Of a stretch of 36,135 nt of DNA, positions 33,127 through 36,135 are shown piece after piece. The stretch comes from Tubiluchus corallicola. Its lineage: Eukaryota > Priapulida > Priapulimorpha > Priapulimorphida > Tubiluchidae. Position numbers and translations under genes: made by a program. The notes under the pieces were generated by a model. That model searched no databases. It saw only the letters and a list, made by a program, of their open reading frames with translations, and was not told the DNA's origin. The number at the start of each line of letters is the position of its first letter. Position 1 is the first letter of the stretch. The DNA lies in the NCBI GenBank assembly GCA_030141605.1, contig JAQGDQ010000098.1, positions 64,001 through 100,135 on the forward strand, read 5' to 3'.

Positions 33127-36100
33127 TGTTACAAAGTTTTTTCTTGTACTTCCGTCATGTTTCATGTACTTTAGTCGTGTTTCAAAAACTTAATAAAAAT
33201 TCATGATATTAATCAAACTGACTTTACACTTCATTTCGAAATGGAGATAGCCTTACATTGACAAATGCGCTAGATATACCAGTATATATACAGCTTACTT
33301 CTGTCCGTGCAAAGATTTTTGCCAGTTTTTTAAATATGACATGGCTATCAGCAATGTTTAAACTACATTTTGACTGCAACCATATTTCGCTTTAAGTTCT
33401 GCTTTACACACAGCCTTTAAGGAATTTGGCGAAATCAGCTTTTCTGATTCATCCGATGTCAAACATCTTGCTTTTTTCATGAAAGAACATTTGATCTGCA
33501 CTTGATTCGGACTTATTCAGAGTAGTTCAGACTTATGTTTTGTTCACTTTCATGCTCAGTGTTAACGTGGCCAGTGTTTTATTCCCTTTGCCAATCGACT
33601 ACCGCTTGTAAAGCAATAGTATGCAAATGTAATATTTGGATTGGACGGGCCCAAGTGGTTCAGAATCAATAAGACTGTCGGATGAAGGTTTATTTAACAT
33701 CATAGTGAGTAGTAGTGTGAGAGAAAGTACTCACTGCTTCCTTGGTATGGTTTACTGGGGGATCGAACCACATTGAAGTCCTCTAAATTGGCGGAGAATT
33801 TGCAAGGTTGTAATACACCATAATTGTCCGGAAAAAATGTGAAATGCTGGGTAATTGTGAGCATTTTATTTTCAGTGTCGTTTGCTCTGACTATTTGCCT
33901 CCTATTATGATCAGTGCCTAAAGATACGTGTTTGTGCTGAATTGATTGTAAATGTCAGTTTGTTGTGCGCATTGGTTTTGGGGTGCTCACTGATTGTATT
34001 CGTGCCCTGGAAGGATCAGATGCTCATAATGATTGAGATTTCATTTGCAATTGAAATTTTTGAATCTCAAAAATTTGAATCCATTTTTGTACTATTTGCT
34101 TGGCAAAAATGGCAACTAAGAATGATAGTTTAACTTTGTCACTGTCAGGCAAAATTTGAATGATTAAAAAGGATCATTAAAAAGGATGCAAAATTTGTTA
34201 CATTATTTTTTTACGTGTGGAAGTAACAAAATGAATTTCCGTTATTGTATTGCAGGCACACTTAGCATTCTCCACATGTAATAGTAAATATTTAGCCTTC
34301 CTTTAATTTTTGTACGCTACATTAGCCAGTCTGGGAAAAACAAGCGTGGACTATATACAGTTGACATAAACAATACTGAACGTCCTACATTTCAGCAGTG
34401 GAAGCATTTATGAAGCTCAGCTTGAACGCTCGCTCCCCCCGCTGAGAAATGAGAATGTGGTTTCATGAGCCACCATCTCAACCCGTATGTTAGAGTGGTA
34501 TAGCAGCTTTGTGTGCTGGCTCAGCTTCAAGCACATGCTACGTTGGTCCTGATGCTGAGTGACGCGCATCCTTGGCGTGCCAACTTCATGAGTGGTGGTT
34601 TAAAACAGTTTATCTTGGATAGACACGTTGTGAATGCAGGCTCTATAACTATACATGAATGTGCAAAATTTTACAAGCGTAATTATATAATTTGAGTGAA
34701 TTGGTCACAAAAAGATAAGGGGTAGCAGCGCTTTTGAAAAATCTGGGACAAGTTTTATGTGAAAAAGTTTTAAAGACTATTACCCATTACTCATAGGTAA
34801 GATACATATTCTTTAAAGTTTTGTTTGTCTTTGTGAATATATTATTGTAAATTACACGTGAAATAATTAGTCTTGCCTGAGTACTCGGTTTTTATTCGGC
34901 TTTTCTTTCAATTATTTGAGATGTAATGGAGTCGCCGTCTTTCTTGTTGCTGTGAATCTTGCGCGCTATTAATTATTTCTATTTATGACAGTAACATGAC
35001 TTACCAAGGTGACATTGGACAGTGGACAATGATTTATAAATGCATATATGAAGCCTGGTGCTTCTGAATAAACCTGTCGTATGTATGTGAACGAAGCTTT
35101 ATTTTTGCTTTGATTGCTGTTTCGAGTCACTAAGTTATCAGTTAACTTTCGCAATATCTGTCTACATTATTGAGTCGTATGAGTCACTGAGTCATCTGTA
35201 CCAGTATGGCTGTATACGTTTTTAGTCACAGAGTAACTGTAAGCTTTCGCAATATTTCTATATGACTGTACATTGACAGGACGACATCCTGCTATATTTA
35301 ACAGGAAGTTCGCCTCCTGTAGCCTGACAAATCACCCGTAATCTTGCTAAAATAAAACACCTATCCTCATAAAAATAGTCATTAGGATACTGACAAGGTT
35401 AGGCGCATTCCCCCATAATTTAACCATTAGGTTTAATGCGTTTTATTGCAGTCGAACGGCAAGCGTGCAAACAGAATTAATATTTCACGGTGACGTGGGT
35501 AAGAAGCGCTATTGCTCTATTACTGTGCCTATATTGATTGCAAAGTTATCAATACATGTAATATTATCGTCGTCCTCAACAAGTGCAGTAAAGCCCTTCG
35601 TGAATGTTTTCTCCCTGAGTCGTTCGTCCGGATGAGTATTGACAAGGCAGCTAGCCTTAATTGATAGCGCAAATGTTCGAAAAATCTACTGCCGAAGACA
35701 CCGAATCTTCTTCGATAAGAGCGTCGAAAAAGAAGTCCACAAACTGGAAATTAGAGATGAAAACAATAAGAGTTTTTGTGTTACTGCTAGCAAACCGCTT
35801 TCCGACGAGGTTTAAAAACTATCCGAACACAACAAGAGGCTTTGTTATGGATCTTCGATCTGCGAAACTTTATAAGGATTGAAATTACTGGGGAGGAGGA
35901 GTTTCTTTAGGTTTTGTTAGTTTTAGGAATAAAAACACATAAGCGATTAACTCCAAATGACCTATGTCAACACAATTATAAAACTATTCAGACAATCTGC
36001 AGTTCACGATAGCTTAATTTTTTCATGGCAAATTTTCAATTTGTGTTGAGCTTTTGGTGAAAATTTCAAGCCGGTAATAGTCTTCAGCGATTTATATTCT

Positions 36101-36135
36101 AGAAATATTTGTTTCTTTAAAGTCGACAAGCAACA
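33127..36135. repeat. Large near-identical repeat, copy 2
   Basis: The second copy of 26136-29144, continuing to the end of the window and probably beyond. It is about 99.9% identical by eye. Confidence 0.97.

Overview
This is a stretch of an AT-rich animal genome, not a bacterial one. It has intron-split genes with GT..AG splice sites, long introns, microsatellites, decayed transposons and a short run of TTAGGG telomere-type repeats. TTAGGG and the two recognisable genes point to a metazoan, probably an invertebrate that is not an insect (insects usually carry TTAGG). I cannot name the species from the sequence.

Two genes can be read with confidence, and they converge tail to tail. On the + strand, 2549-7584 holds the last four coding exons of a histidine acid phosphatase most like ACP6 (lysophosphatidic acid phosphatase type 6). 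Its N-terminal half lies upstream of the window. On the - strand, six exons from 19693 down to 12801 encode a complete 190-residue selenoprotein S (SELENOS/VIMP). It includes the penultimate in-frame UGA read as selenocysteine, and a fold-consistent SECIS element lies about 590 nt downstream in the 3' UTR (12137-12210). An ordinary ORF caller would miss this gene because its exons are short and its last real codon but one is TGA.

Region by region: 1-2548 is upstream or intronic sequence holding a frame-broken, coding-like remnant on the - strand (about 64-455). 2549-7584 is the ACP6 3' half, with a MITE-like element and a 230-bp ATT repeat in its introns. 7585-12050 is intergenic and contains a perfect 87-bp tandem duplication. 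12050-19693 is SELENOS; its introns contain a second MITE copy and the decayed end of a LINE reverse transcriptase. 19694-22160 is upstream sequence with a GC-richer patch and AT and tetranucleotide repeats. 22160-22310 looks like an animal promoter plus first exon (ETS, CRE and YY1 motifs followed by a consensus splice donor), but its gene was not found. 22310-26035 is mostly noncoding, with a hAT-like transposon end and a coding-like fragment near 25540-25867. 26036-26135 is a 100-N assembly gap.

Immediately after the gap, 26136-29144 is repeated almost perfectly at 33127-36135 (offset 6991, four substitutions seen in 3009 bp, no indels). This is either a very recent tandem duplication or an assembly artefact in which two alleles were placed in a row. 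No recognisable gene lies in the duplicated unit. The unit also carries a 228-bp GT repeat and the TTAGGG run.

The two identified genes do not obviously work together. ACP6-type enzymes dephosphorylate lysophosphatidic acid in mitochondria. SELENOS is an ER-membrane adaptor that links the p97/VCP ATPase to the retrotranslocation machinery.
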